DNA of 64,000 nt. Source: Pseudomonas sp. GD03919. GTDB lineage: Bacteria; Pseudomonadota; Gammaproteobacteria; Pseudomonadales; Pseudomonadaceae. The stretch spans positions 248,001-312,000 of the forward strand of contig NZ_CP104582.1 of the NCBI RefSeq assembly GCF_029814935.1, written 5' to 3'. The position numbers and the translations under genes are program-made. Shown in pieces: positions 43,904 to 55,321 of this stretch (positions are counted from its first letter, which is position 1; every line of letters begins with the position of its first letter). The notes under the pieces were generated by a model. That model was given only the letters and a program-made list of their open reading frames with translations. It had not been told where the DNA came from and ran no database searches.

Positions 43904-45745
43904 GTGATCATGAAGTACCTGCGTGCGGTGATGTTGCTGCTGGTGGTGGCGGGGTTGATTGCCTCGTTCTGGTTCAGCCAGGGCTGGCTGCAGCTTTGCG
44001 CCGGGCTGGCGATCTTCCTGTTCGGCATGCAATGCCTGGAAGAGGGCTTGCGCCAGCTGGCCGGCAGCAAGCTGGAACAGATACTCGGACGTAGCACCTC
44101 CACGCCCTTCAAGAGCCTGTTGTTCGGCGTTGGCGGCACCTTGTTGCTGCAGTCCAGCACCCTGGTGTCGCTGCTGACCATCGCGTTCATCAGCACCGGG
44201 CTGATTCAACTGGCCGGTGGCATCGCCATTCTGTTTGGCGCCAACCTGGGCGCCACCAGCGGCATCTGGCTGCTGGCACTCGCCGGGCAGAACCTCAGCC
44301 TGAGTCCGCTGGCGCTGCCCCTGCTGGTGTTCGGTGTACTGGCGGGCTTCTTCGGGCCCAAGAGCAAGGCGGCCGGGCGCATCGTGCTGGGCATCGCTTT
44401 TATCTTTCTCGGCATCGATCAGATCAAGGAGGGCTTTGCCAGTTTCGGCGATGGCCTGGACATGACCGCCTATCACGAGAGCGGGTTGCGTGGGGCGCTG
44501 CTGTTCACGGCCATTGGCATGGCCGTTACTGTGGTGCTGCAGTCCAGCCACGCCACGTTGATGCTGACTCTTGCCGCGCTGGCCAGCGGCCAACTGGAGC
44601 TGGGGCAAAGCCTGGCCATCGCTATCGGTTCCAACGTCGGCAGCAGCGTGACCACCGCCTTCGTCGGCTCATTGGGTGGCAATCGCAGCGGTCAGCGGCT
44701 GGCCCTGGCGCATGCGTTGTTCAACATCACCACAGGGGTGATCGCGTTCATCCTGCTCGGCCCGCTGACTTGGCTGGTGCAGGCGCTGGCCGAACCACTT
44801 GGGCTGGGCGGCAATAGTCTGATTCAACTGGCGATGTTCCATACCCTGTTCAATGCAATGGGCGTGGCGCTGTTCTGGCCGTTACAGGCGCGTCTGGCGC
44901 AGTGGTTGATTCGCTGGCTGCCGGAGCGTGTCGAACCGTCGGTGCTGATCACCGAGTTGCTGCCGGAGCAGATGGCCGAACCCGAGCTTACCCGTGCCCG
45001 TTACCTCAATGAGCGGGCGCTGGACTCGGTGGATGCGGCCTCCGGCGCGGTGGTGCAGGAGTTGGGGCACCTGGGGCGCCTGAGTCTGGAAGTGATCTGC
45101 CATGCGCTCTACCTGCCGGTGGATCAACTGGCGCGTGTGCGCGGCGATGAGCATTTGCTGCAGGCCAAGCCCGCCCATGGTGGGTTCGAGGCCGATCACC
45201 TGTATCGCGTACATATCAAGGGCGTGTATGGCGATCTGCTGAGTTTCATGGGCCGCATGGAGCTGCCCATGGATGAAGCGCACCAGCAGTTCTGGGTCAG
45301 CTGCCAGTTGGCAGCGCTGCAACTGGTGGATGCGGTCAAGGATGCCAAGCACTTGCAGAAGAACCTCGGCCATTATCTCGACGCGCCGCCCTCGGCCGTG
45401 CGTGACGCCTATGTGGAGCTGCGTCGCCATTTGCTCGCCACCCTGCATGAGGTGCGCGAGCTGGCGCGTACCGACCTGCCGGAGGAGGCCTGGCAGTCAC
45501 GCCTGCGCTGGCTCGACGAGCAGGCGGCCAATTTCGATGCCGCATTCCGCCAGCGGCTGTTTGCCCAGGTACGCGAGGGGCGTCTGGATGGCCTGCAGAC
45601 CAGTTCCCTGATGAATGATCTGGGCTATGCCAGCCGTATTTTCCAGAGCCTGCGCAACGTGCTGATGCTGGGCAGCGAGCAGGCGCTGTTCCGTGAACTG
45701 CGCAAGTTCGGTGAGGAGCAGGAGAGCCTGATACGGCTCCCCTGA
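43904..45745 (+). CDS. Na/Pi cotransporter family protein (NptA/YjbB-like)
   Basis: The 613-residue protein has an N-terminal membrane domain (about 1-345) built of two repeats with the family motifs GVGGTLLLQSSTLVS and VVLQSSHATLMLTLAAL (QSS signatures) and GSNVGSSVTTAFVG. A C-terminal cytoplasmic PhoU-like helical domain (about 350-613) follows. Such proteins move phosphate with sodium. GTG 43904 has AAGGA 7 nt upstream; ATG 43910 and ATG 43877 are alternatives differing only in the leader. It is separated from the neighbouring small gene by 87 bp. Confidence 0.9.
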   Translation: MIMKYLRAVMLLLVVAGLIASFWFSQGWLQLCAGLAIFLFGMQCLEEGLRQLAGSKLEQILGRSTSTPFKSLLFGVGGTLLLQSSTLVSLLTIAFISTGLIQLAGGIAILFGANLGATSGIWLLALAGQNLSLSPLALPLLVFGVLAGFFGPKSKAAGRIVLGIAFIFLGIDQIKEGFASFGDGLDMTAYHESGLRGALLFTAIGMAVTVVLQSSHATLMLTLAALASGQLELGQSLAIAIGSNVGSSVTTAFVGSLGGNRSGQRLALAHALFNITTGVIAFILLGPLTWLVQALAEPLGLGGNSLIQLAMFHTLFNAMGVALFWPLQARLAQWLIRWLPERVEPSVLITELLPEQMAEPELTRARYLNERALDSVDAASGAVVQELGHLGRLSLEVICHALYLPVDQLARVRGDEHLLQAKPAHGGFEADHLYRVHIKGVYGDLLSFMGRMELPMDEAHQQFWVSCQLAALQLVDAVKDAKHLQKNLGHYLDAPPSAVRDAYVELRRHLLATLHEVRELARTDLPEEAWQSRLRWLDEQAANFDAAFRQRLFAQVREGRLDGLQTSSLMNDLGYASRIFQSLRNVLMLGSEQALFRELRKFGEEQESLIRLP

Positions 45746-45751
45746 GGCCTG

Positions 45752-45810
45752 ATAGCCCGGATGAAATCCGGCAGCGGTTGTGCAATTTCCCCGGATTGCA
45801 TCCGGGCTAC
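45752..45810. repeat. paired GTAGCCCGGATG-type REP between convergent genes
   Basis: ATAGCCCGGATGAAATCCGG faces CCCCGGATTGCATCCGGGCTAC. It lies between the Na/Pi transporter stop and the gamma-glutamyltransferase stop. Confidence 0.75.
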
Positions 45811-45832
45811 GGTCATATGCGGTCGGTGCGTA

Positions 45833-47491
45833 TCAGGGCGTCGCGGTGCCAATCCCGCGCGGATCGCTGGCCGCCTGCACCTCGCCGCTGGCCTTGTTCC
45901 AGAACAGCACTTGCTGGTTGCCGTACTGCCGCTCCAGAGGTTTGAGTGCATGGCCGCGCTTTTGCAGCGCGGCGATCTGCTCAGCGCTGAAGGTATCCGG
46001 CTCATGCTCGATCACGTCGGGCAGGAACTGGTGGTGGTAGCGCGCCACCGCCGGCCAGCGCCCGATGGGCTGATCGTCCAGGTATTCGAGCATCGACAGC
46101 AGCACCATGCTGGGGATACGGCTGCCACCCGGTGTGCCGAAGGCGGCGAACTCATCCACACTTTCGATGAAGCTCGGGCTCATCGATGACAGTGGGCGTT
46201 TACCGCCGGCGATGCTGTTGGCCTGGCTGCCGGCTAAACCATAGGCGTTGGCGCCCTGTACGTCGGCGGCGAAATCGTCCATCTCGTCGTTGAGCAGCAC
46301 ACCGGTGCCGGGCACGGTGAAGGCGGCGCCGAACGGCAGGTTGATCGACAGCGTTGCAGCCACCGCGTTGCCTTCGGTATCGAGCACGGCAAAATGCGTG
46401 GTGTGGTCGCCTTCATGCCAGGTGCCGGCTGGCGGCAGGCTGGCGCTGGGGGTGGCCTGCGCGGGGTCGATGCTGCCGGCCAGTACCGCCAGGTGTCCAG
46501 GCGAGAGCAATTGCTCCACCGGGTTGTTGACGAAGTCCGGGTCGCCCAGCAGGCCTCGATCCCGGTATACGCGGCGCAGCGCTTCGACCACGTAATGCAC
46601 CCGTTGCACCGGCTCCGCGTCGCGCCAGGGCAGTTGGCCGAGTATCGCCAGGCTCTGCGCCAGGGCGATGCCGCCAGCCGAGGGCGGCGGTGCGCTGATC
46701 AGCTCGCGGCCATCCGCCAAAGCGAAACGTAGCGGTGCGCGGCGGACGATGTGGTACTCGTGCAGGTCATCCAGCGTCCAGATGCCGCCGGCATGGCGCA
46801 CACCGGTCACCAGGCGTTCGGCCACGGGGCCGGCATAGAAACCGGCCCGGCCCTGTTCAGCCAGCGCCTGCAGGGTGTCGCCCAGCTCCGCTTGGCGCAG
46901 CAGGAAACCTTCTGCCGGCACCTCGCCCTGATCGAGAAACAGTCTGGCGCTTTCGGCATCATCGCGCAGCGCTGCCAGACGCCAGGTGGCGCGTTCGCGG
47001 TAGACGCGGTCGACCGCGAAACCCTCGTTGGCCAGGCGAATGGCCGGCTCCAGGCTGGTTTTCAGGGGCAGACGGCCGTGTTTCTCGGCCAGTTCGACCA
47101 GCGCGGCCGGCAAGCCGGGAATGGCCGCTGCCAGTGCGCCATTGAGCGACAGCTCGCGCTGTACCTTGCCGTCACGCACGTAGAGATCCGCCCGGGCCTC
47201 CAGCGGCGCACGTTCGCGGGCATCGAGGAAGTCGTAGGTCGGCGTCTCGCCGCCACTGCGCAGGAGGAAGAAACCGCCGCCGCCAATACCCGAGCCGTAA
47301 GGCTCGACCACGGCCAGGGCTGCGCTGGCGGCTACGGCGGCATCGAAGGCATTGCCACCGGCGTCGAGCATCTGCTGGGCGGCGGCTGTGGCGGCGGGGT
47401 GGGCGGTGGCAATGGCGGGTTGCTGTGGCGCTGCCTGGGCCAGCAGGCTGGCGCCGAGCAGCAGGGTCGATAGCAGGAGAGTGCGCAACAT
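45833..47491 (-). CDS. ggt: gamma-glutamyltransferase
   Basis: The 552-residue precursor has a signal peptide (MLRTLLLSTLLLGASLLAQA) and a GGT domain of the Ntn-hydrolase class. The autocatalytic nucleophile is the second threonine of GDHTTHFAVLD at about residue 363, which becomes the N-terminus of the small subunit. Further blocks are GGNAFDAAVAASAALAVVEPY, GSGIGGGGFFLL, LNDEMDDF and PLSSMSPSF. It acts in the periplasm on glutathione and other gamma-glutamyl compounds. Confidence 0.93.
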   Translation of the reverse strand: MLRTLLLSTLLLGASLLAQAAPQQPAIATAHPAATAAAQQMLDAGGNAFDAAVAASAALAVVEPYGSGIGGGGFFLLRSGGETPTYDFLDARERAPLEARADLYVRDGKVQRELSLNGALAAAIPGLPAALVELAEKHGRLPLKTSLEPAIRLANEGFAVDRVYRERATWRLAALRDDAESARLFLDQGEVPAEGFLLRQAELGDTLQALAEQGRAGFYAGPVAERLVTGVRHAGGIWTLDDLHEYHIVRRAPLRFALADGRELISAPPPSAGGIALAQSLAILGQLPWRDAEPVQRVHYVVEALRRVYRDRGLLGDPDFVNNPVEQLLSPGHLAVLAGSIDPAQATPSASLPPAGTWHEGDHTTHFAVLDTEGNAVAATLSINLPFGAAFTVPGTGVLLNDEMDDFAADVQGANAYGLAGSQANSIAGGKRPLSSMSPSFIESVDEFAAFGTPGGSRIPSMVLLSMLEYLDDQPIGRWPAVARYHHQFLPDVIEHEPDTFSAEQIAALQKRGHALKPLERQYGNQQVLFWNKASGEVQAASDPRGIGTATP

Positions 47492-47599
47492 GCGATCTAC
47501 CAGGGGTGGCTGAGTGAAGCGCGAAGCTTAACAGCCTGGCCGCGGCGATAGGGCACAACCCACGCGGAGAAGCAGGAGGCCGCTGGCCTCCCGGCACTA

Positions 47600-47944
<345 letters not shown>

Positions 47945-47949
47945 TCAGT

Positions 47950-48123
47950 CAGGCGCCGCTACCTGTAGCAGCGGCGCCCCGCCACGAATGTGCAGGTGCC
48001 TGAATGATTCGCCCTGAATCAGTGGGGCATGGAGGCGAACATCGCTGCCATGCGTGTAGGAGCGGCGCCTCGCCGCGAATCTGGGTCCGCCAGACACGCT
48101 TCGCCCCGGGGCGGGGTTCCTAC
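47950..48123. repeat. hairpin and diverged REP pair between fdx and coaD
   Basis: GGCGCCGCTAC-CTGT-AGCAGCGGCGCC (about 47952-47976) is a strong hairpin. A diverged GTAGGAGCGGCG...GGGGTTCCTAC pair spans 48056-48123. I see no gene in the 47852-48139 gap. Confidence 0.55.
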
Positions 48124-48139
48124 TAAAAGCCGATATTGC

Positions 48140-50325
<2,186 letters not shown>

Positions 50326-50362
50326 TTCGAATTCTCTTGTTGTTATGGACAGCGCAGCCCTG

Positions 50363-50414
50363 GTAGGAGCCGGCTTGCCGGCGATCCAGCAATCGCCGGC
50401 AAGCCGGCTCCTAC
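50363..50414. repeat. paired GTAGGAGCCGGC-type REP between laoB and laoA
   Basis: GTAGGAGCCGGCTTGCCGGC and its mirror ending GCCGGCTCCTAC face each other in the short gap between the laoB stop (50418) and the laoA start (50325). Confidence 0.85.
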
Positions 50415-50417
50415 AAC

Positions 50418-50963
50418 CTAGACCGTAGGCGGACCTGGATAGCCGCAATGCGCCCAGGCCTCCTGACGGCTGTACCAGGCCATCATCACCAGCTGCAACA
50501 GCGAGGCGTGACCCATGCGCAGCAAGCTCAGGCTGCTGTTCTGCCAGCGGGTGAGGAACTGCCGCACGTCATCGCCGCTGGCGTTGTCCCAGCTGCCCCA
50601 TACCCCGGTCAGCGGGCCACGGCTGATGGGCAGGGCCAGCACATCGAACAGTTGCACGGTCAGTTTCAGCATCGCCGGCGACAGGTGCGCCAGGCTGGTG
50701 TCGAGGCTCTTGAGTGTGCCGTCGATGGCCTGCGGCATCTGCTCGGCGCTGATGGCGCCATCGAGCATCACCGGGATCAGCGCGCGCAGAAAGGGCAGAT
50801 CGCTGCTGCGCAGGATCAGGTAGCCGCTGGCCGGCGTGCTGGCCGAGCAGCCGCTTAAGGTAGCGGTCAGCCCGGCGGTGCCGAGCAGCGCCGTGCCCAG
50901 CAGGCCGACCTTGAGCAGGCTGCGCCGCGACAGCTGCGGCGCGTCGAGGGTGGTGTCGTTCAT
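50418..50963 (-). CDS. laoB: twin-arginine-signal partner protein LaoB
   Basis: The 181-residue protein begins with a Tat-type leader: LSRRSLLKVGLLGTALLGTAG, with the twin arginines near residue 13, followed by a lipobox-like LSGC at about 36-39. The remainder is helical (LPFLRALIPVMLDGAI, MPQAIDGTLKSLD, SLLRMGHASLLQLVMMAWYS) and resembles small gluconate-dehydrogenase subunit-3-like partners of GMC enzymes. It lies between laoC and laoA, as PA0365 does in P. aeruginosa. ATG 50963 was preferred; a GTG at 50975 is an alternative. It may help export or mature LaoA (inference). Confidence 0.78.
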   Translation of the reverse strand: MNDTTLDAPQLSRRSLLKVGLLGTALLGTAGLTATLSGCSASTPASGYLILRSSDLPFLRALIPVMLDGAISAEQMPQAIDGTLKSLDTSLAHLSPAMLKLTVQLFDVLALPISRGPLTGVWGSWDNASGDDVRQFLTRWQNSSLSLLRMGHASLLQLVMMAWYSRQEAWAHCGYPGPPTV

Positions 50964-51005
50964 TGTTGTTGTCACCAGGCGTAGAGCGGGCCAGGCCCGC
51001 GTTGA

Positions 51006-52436
51006 TCAGCGTACGAACAGCTTGTAGAACAGCTTCTGCAGCGCCTTGCCGTAGGGCGGGTAGATCAGCCGCGCGGCGTTGAAACGCTGCTTGATGAACA
51101 CCCCTTTGGCCTTGCTGAAGGTCAGGAAGCCTTCATGGCCGTGGTAATGGCCCATGCCAGAGGGGCCGATGCCGCCGAACGGCATATCGTCCTGGGCGAC
51201 ATGCAGCAGGGTGTCGTTCAGGCACACGCCGCCGGAGTGGGTCTCGTGCAGCACGCGCTGTTGCTCGCGCTTGTCGTAGCCGAAGTAGTACAGCGCCAGC
51301 GGCCGTGGCCGCGCGTTGACGTAGGCGAAGGCGTCTTCGATACGGTCGTAGGGCACCACCGGCAGCAGCGGGCCGAAAATCTCGTCCTGCATGACCTTCA
51401 TGTCGTCGTTGACCTCCAGCAGCAGGCTCTGCGGCAGGCGTCGGCCCTGTGCTTCGGGATACAGCGGAATGATCCGGGCGCCCTTGGCCTGGGCATCCTG
51501 CAGGTAGCCGTTGAGGCGGGCCAGTTGGCGCTCGTTGATGATCGCGGTGTAATCCGGGTTGTCCTTGAGCTGCGGGTAGAAGCGCTGCACTGCTGCCTGG
51601 TAGGCAGCGACGAAACCGTCGACACGCTCACGCGGTACCAGCACGTAATCCGGCGCTACGCAGGTCTGCCCGGCGTTGAGGGTCTTGCCGAAGGCGATGC
51701 GCTCGGCAGCATCGGCCAGTGGTACGTCGGCGCTGACGATGGCGGGTGACTTGCCGCCCAGCTCCAGGGTCACCGGCGTGAGATTTTCGGCGGCGGCGCG
51801 CATCACGTGCTTGCCGATGCTGGTGGCGCCGGTGAACAGCAGGTGGTCGAACGGCAGTTTGGAGAAGGCCATGCCGACTTCCGCTTCACCCAGGGCGACG
51901 CTGACCAGATCCTCGGGGAAGATGCGCGCCAGCAGATCCTTGACCAGTTGCGAGGTGGTCGGGGTGGACTCGCTCATCTTGATCATCACCCGGTTGCCGG
52001 CGGCCAGCGCCCCGGTCAGCGGGCCGATGGCGAGAAACAGCGGGTAGTTCCACGGCACGATGATGCCGACGACGCCCAGCGGCTGGTAGATGACCTTGGC
52101 CGAGGCGGGCATGAACTGCAGGCCGACGCTGCGCCGCGAAGGCTTCATCCACTTTCTGATGCGTTTGGACGCGTAATGGATGCCATGCAGGCTGGGCATC
52201 AGCTCGGCGAGTAGGGTCTCGTCGGCCGAGCGATTGCTGAAGTCGGCAGAGATCGCCGCGATCAGCGCATCCTGCTGCTCGGTCAGCAGCTCGCTGAGGG
52301 ATTTCAGCCACTGGATGCGTTGTTCGGCCGAGGGCATCGGGTTGGCGGCGAAAGCCGCGCGCTGCAGAGCGAAGGTGGCGTCTAGCTGGTTGATCTGCTG
52401 TTGGCTCTGCTGCAGGTAGGCGATGTCGGCGACCAT
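51006..52436 (-). CDS. laoC: aldehyde dehydrogenase LaoC
   Basis: The 476-residue NAD(P)-dependent enzyme has the ALDH catalytic glutamate in TLELGGKSPAIV and the catalytic cysteine in LNAGQTCVAPDYVLV. Other blocks are WNYPLFLAIGPLTGALAAGN and EIFGPLLPVV. It resembles the coniferyl/long-chain ALDH class and would oxidise the aldehyde made by LaoA to a fatty acid. ATG 52436 has GGAG at 6-nt spacing. The in-frame extension to 52541 is translated from the MITE and is not conserved. It is the first gene of laoCBA. Confidence 0.88.
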   Translation of the reverse strand: MVADIAYLQQSQQQINQLDATFALQRAAFAANPMPSAEQRIQWLKSLSELLTEQQDALIAAISADFSNRSADETLLAELMPSLHGIHYASKRIRKWMKPSRRSVGLQFMPASAKVIYQPLGVVGIIVPWNYPLFLAIGPLTGALAAGNRVMIKMSESTPTTSQLVKDLLARIFPEDLVSVALGEAEVGMAFSKLPFDHLLFTGATSIGKHVMRAAAENLTPVTLELGGKSPAIVSADVPLADAAERIAFGKTLNAGQTCVAPDYVLVPRERVDGFVAAYQAAVQRFYPQLKDNPDYTAIINERQLARLNGYLQDAQAKGARIIPLYPEAQGRRLPQSLLLEVNDDMKVMQDEIFGPLLPVVPYDRIEDAFAYVNARPRPLALYYFGYDKREQQRVLHETHSGGVCLNDTLLHVAQDDMPFGGIGPSGMGHYHGHEGFLTFSKAKGVFIKQRFNAARLIYPPYGKALQKLFYKLFVR

Positions 52437-52462
52437 GGGTTTCTCCTCGACGTTCCAGCGGG

Positions 52463-52618
52463 CAGGCTGTTGAAAAACTATCTGCGTTGTCATCGCTGCG
52501 TTAAAAACAGGCTCGTGCGCGAGTCCGATCAAAATGCTCATTTACAACTTGTAAACTCCGCTTTTTCGCCTGTTTTTGCCTTGCGCTGACTGCCTCGCCG
52601 ACGTTTTTAAACAGCCTG
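52463..52618. mobile_element. 156-bp MITE-like element, copy 3 (in the laoC leader)
   Basis: Left end CAGGCTGTTGAAAAAC and right end GTTTTTAAACAGCCTG bound the shared interior. Relative to laoC it lies in the opposite orientation to copy 2 relative to its own gene. It sits between the lao promoter/operator (52657-52685) and the laoC start at 52436, with no clear target duplication. Confidence 0.75.
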
Positions 52619-52656
52619 CTGGAGGCGGCTATAAGCCGCGATTAGGCTAAGCTGGA

Positions 52657-52685
52657 TTTTTAGAGCAATTACTCTAATGTGTCAA
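52657..52685 (-). promoter_or_regulatory. lao promoter with LaoR-type operator in the spacer
   Basis: On the minus strand TTGACA (52685-52680), a 17-bp spacer and TAAAAA (52662-52657) form a near-consensus promoter. The spacer and -10 hold the palindrome TTAGAGTAATTGCTCTAA (52677-52660), broken by one base pair. This is the layout of TetR-family repression. The laoR start is 126 bp to the right, so autoregulation is possible. Confidence 0.72.
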
Positions 52686-52810
52686 GCGAGGTGTCGCCTG
52701 TCCGGGCGAGACGTATCCCGGTCAGCGTGCATGTGGCTTGATCGGGGGCTAACGCGGCGGCTGTTTCGCCTGTACCTTTGCCACTTTTGAAGTCGAGATC
52801 GAGCTGCGTT

Positions 52811-53470
52811 ATGGCGCCACCCAAGACCCGCGAGCGCATCGTTCAAGCCAGCCTGGAGCTGTTCAACAGCCAGGGCGAACGCAGCGTCACCACCAACCAT
52901 ATCGCCGCGCACCTGGGCATATCGCCGGGCAACCTGTACTACCACTTCCGCAACAAGCAGATGATCATCGCCGAGCTGTTCGCCCAGTACGAAGCGCAGG
53001 TCGACAGCTTCCTGCGGCCACCCGAAGGGCGAGCGCTGACGGTGGCGGACAAGACCTTTTATCTGGAGGCGCTGCTGGCAGCGATGTGGCACTACCGCTT
53101 CCTGCACCGCGACCTGGAGCACCTGCTGGAATCCGACGTTGAGCTGGCCGGGCGTTACCGCACCTTCGCCCGCCGTTGCCTGGTGGGCGCGCAGTCGGTT
53201 TATCAGGGCTTCGTCGAGGCCGGCATCCTGTCGATGACCCCTGCACAGATCGAGGCTCTGACGCTCAACGCCTGGATCATCATGACCTCCTGGGTGCGCT
53301 TTCTCTGTACCGCTGGCGCCAGCCCGGACAACCTCAGCCAGGACATGCTGCGCCGCGGCATCTATCAGGTGCTGGCGCTGGAGGACGGTTACCTCACGCC
53401 TTCCGCGCGCGCGGCGGTCGAGGCGCTGTATGAGCGCCTGCATGTGCCGCTTGAGCAGGTGCTGGGGTGA
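52811..53470 (+). CDS. laoR: TetR-family transcriptional regulator LaoR
   Basis: The 219-residue regulator has a TetR helix-turn-helix at the N-terminus (RERIVQASLELFNSQGERSV, then TTNHIAAHLGISPGNLYYHFRNKQ) and a helical ligand domain. It is divergent from laoCBA. In P. aeruginosa LaoR represses the lao genes and responds to long-chain alcohol or acyl-related signals. The palindrome at 52660-52677 is the likely binding site. ATG 52811 (MAPPKTRERIV) is the family-like start. Confidence 0.87.
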   Translation: MAPPKTRERIVQASLELFNSQGERSVTTNHIAAHLGISPGNLYYHFRNKQMIIAELFAQYEAQVDSFLRPPEGRALTVADKTFYLEALLAAMWHYRFLHRDLEHLLESDVELAGRYRTFARRCLVGAQSVYQGFVEAGILSMTPAQIEALTLNAWIIMTSWVRFLCTAGASPDNLSQDMLRRGIYQVLALEDGYLTPSARAAVEALYERLHVPLEQVLG

Positions 53471-53497
53471 TTGCCTCACACGCACGGCATTCGTTGG

Positions 53498-53658
53498 AGG
53501 GGCTTTAGCCGCGAACTTCTCGCCGCTGAAGCGCCTCCCGCAATCCGCTGCGACTGCCGTGCCCGGTTGCAATCCGGAAAGGCCTTTGTCGCGTCTTCTC
53601 GGATTTCATCTGGGCTACGGTTCTTGCAGTCCTTGAGCGGCTTTAGCCGCGATTATCC
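53498..53658. repeat. cluster of REP-like repeats after laoR
   Basis: A GGAGGGGCTTTAGCCGCG/CGCTGAAGCGCCTCC pair (53498-53546), a decayed GTAGCCC-type pair (about 53561-53625) and a lone GAGCGGCTTTAGCCGCGATT copy (53636 on) fill the gap between convergent laoR and the yheT-like gene. No gene is evident. Confidence 0.65.
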
Positions 53659-54633
53659 GAGGCTTGCCAACCACTGCGGAATACGCCGTTCAAGGTAATA
53701 ACCTGGCCGGCGCGGAGTACCCTCGACGAAGCCGACATGCCCGCCCTTGGCATGCAGCTCGAACTCGGTGCCGGGGGCCAGTTCGCTGGCGTCGGGTAGG
53801 CTGTGGCGGAAGATGAAGGGATCGTCCTCGGCCTGGATGATCAGCGTGCGCGTGCGAATGTCGCCTAGGTAGAAGCGGCTGGAGGCGCGCCGGTAGTAAT
53901 CGTGGGCATCGGCGAAGCCGTGTAGCGGTGCGGTGATGCGCCCGTCGAAGTCCCAGAAGGTGCGCATGCCATCCAGCGGGCCGAGGCGCTCTAGCACCGA
54001 CAGGCGTTCGCCCTGGCCACTCTCGGCGAACAGGCGCTGCTTGTTGCTGACGTAGGCGACCATCTCGCGCATGAAATGCGCCTGATACACCCGCGAGAAG
54101 CCCAGGCCGATGCGGTCGGCGCACTGATCCAGGCGGAACGGCACCGAGACCGCCACCGCTGCTTGCAGCTGGCTTTGCTCGCCACTCTCCCCCAGATACT
54201 TGAGCAGCACGTTGCCGCCCAGGGAATAGCCGACGGCGTACAGCGGCGCCATCGGCCGTTGCGCGCGCAGGTGGGCCACGGCCGATGCCAGATCCTCGCT
54301 GGCGCCGGAATGGTAGCCGCGTGGCAGCAGGTTCGGTTCACCGGAGCAGCCGCGCCAGTTCAGCGCCACGCTGGCCCAGCCGCGCGCGGCCAGCGCCTGT
54401 TGCAGCCCCAGCACGTAGAGCGAGTTGGAGCTGCCGGTCAGGCCGTGCAGCACCAGCACCAGCGGCGCATGGGCGTCATGCGGGCCGTGCCAGTCGAGGT
54501 CGAGAAAATCGCCATCGTCCAGCCACAGCCGCTCGCGCTGCCGTTCCAGTTGCGGCGGCTTGCGGCAGAAGGGGTTCCACAGCGTCTGCAGATGCGGGCC
54601 GGGGAGCCACCAGGCGGGTTGGAATGGTGTCAT
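53653..54633 (-). CDS. YheT-type alpha/beta hydrolase
   Basis: The 326-residue protein shows an alpha/beta hydrolase core: FLDLDWHG, LVLVLHGLTGSSNS (oxyanion region), the nucleophile elbow GYSLGGNVLLKYLG (serine near residue 145), the acid in IIQAEDDPF and the histidine of KGGHVGFVEG. The N-terminal PAWWLPGPHLQTLWNPFC block is typical of YheT/ABHD-like esterases. The natural substrate is not known. rsmD lies 67 bp away on the same strand. Confidence 0.9.
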   Translation of the reverse strand: MTPFQPAWWLPGPHLQTLWNPFCRKPPQLERQRERLWLDDGDFLDLDWHGPHDAHAPLVLVLHGLTGSSNSLYVLGLQQALAARGWASVALNWRGCSGEPNLLPRGYHSGASEDLASAVAHLRAQRPMAPLYAVGYSLGGNVLLKYLGESGEQSQLQAAVAVSVPFRLDQCADRIGLGFSRVYQAHFMREMVAYVSNKQRLFAESGQGERLSVLERLGPLDGMRTFWDFDGRITAPLHGFADAHDYYRRASSRFYLGDIRTRTLIIQAEDDPFIFRHSLPDASELAPGTEFELHAKGGHVGFVEGTPRRPGYYLERRIPQWLASLG

Positions 54634-54653
54634 GGGTATGGTCTATCCAAAAC

Positions 54654-54704
54654 GTAGCCTGGATGAAATCCAGGGGCAGCGCTCCCGGATTGCATCCGGG
54701 CTAC
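54654..54704. repeat. paired GTAGCC-type REP overlapping the rsmD stop
   Basis: GTAGCCTGGATGAAATCCAG faces CCCGGATTGCATCCGGGCTAC (to 54704). The CTA at 54701-54703 is the rsmD TAG stop. Confidence 0.8.
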
Positions 54705-55321
54705 ATTGGCACCTGCGACGAACTTCTTTGCCACAGCGCGTAATGCACCTGGCCGGTGTGCTTCTCGCGGTGCAGACGCCAGTTGCCGGGCAGCCCCAGC
54801 GTCGAGGGCGCGGTTTCGCTTTCGGTATAGACCCAGGCGTCGTCGCTCAGCCAGCCCTGCGCTTCCAGCAGGTTGCAGGCGTCCTGCAGCAGATCCTTGT
54901 GGAACGGCGGGTCGAGCAGAACGATATCGAAGCGCCGCGGTGCCGGCCGGGCCAGCAGTTGTAGGGCGTCGCCCAGTTGAATCTCGCCGGCGCTGCACTG
55001 CAGCGTTGCCAGGTGGCCGCGCAAGGCGCTCACCGAGGCCGGGTTGAGGTCGCAGGCCAGGCCGCTGGCGGCGCCGCGCGACAGCGCTTCGAGCAGCAGC
55101 GCGCCGCTACCGGCGAAGGGGTCGAGCACATGAGCACCCTCGACATAGGGCGCCAGCCAGTTGAACAGCGTCTCGCGCACCCGGTCCGGGGTCGGGCGCA
55201 GGCCCGGCCCGTCGGGGAAGGCGAAGCGCCGCGAACGCCACTGCCCGCCAATGATGCGCAACTGGCCCTGGCCGCCGTGGGCCTTGCCCGCTTCGGGTTT
55301 CTGCGGTGTGCGACTGCGCAT
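54701..55321 (-). CDS. rsmD: 16S rRNA (guanine-966-N2)-methyltransferase
   Basis: The 206-residue enzyme has the RsmD opening GQLRIIGGQWRSRRFAF, PTPDRVRETLFNWL, SAM motif I VLDPFAGSGALLLEAL and the catalytic LLDPPFHKD (DPPF motif). It methylates N2 of G966 of 16S rRNA. Its start overlaps the stop of the noncatalytic M16 peptidase gene by 4 bp (ATGA at 55318-55321 region), so it is translationally coupled to it. The stop codon comes from a REP repeat. Confidence 0.95.
   Translation of the reverse strand: MRSRTPQKPEAGKAHGGQGQLRIIGGQWRSRRFAFPDGPGLRPTPDRVRETLFNWLAPYVEGAHVLDPFAGSGALLLEALSRGAASGLACDLNPASVSALRGHLATLQCSAGEIQLGDALQLLARPAPRRFDIVLLDPPFHKDLLQDACNLLEAQGWLSDDAWVYTESETAPSTLGLPGNWRLHREKHTGQVHYALWQRSSSQVPM

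Noticed and set aside
52437..52541. N-terminal extension of laoC and a matching peptide (MSILIGLAHEP) near 43362
   Set aside because: Both are translated from the MITE; the repeated peptide reflects the repeated DNA, and laoC has a good ribosome-binding site at its own ATG.
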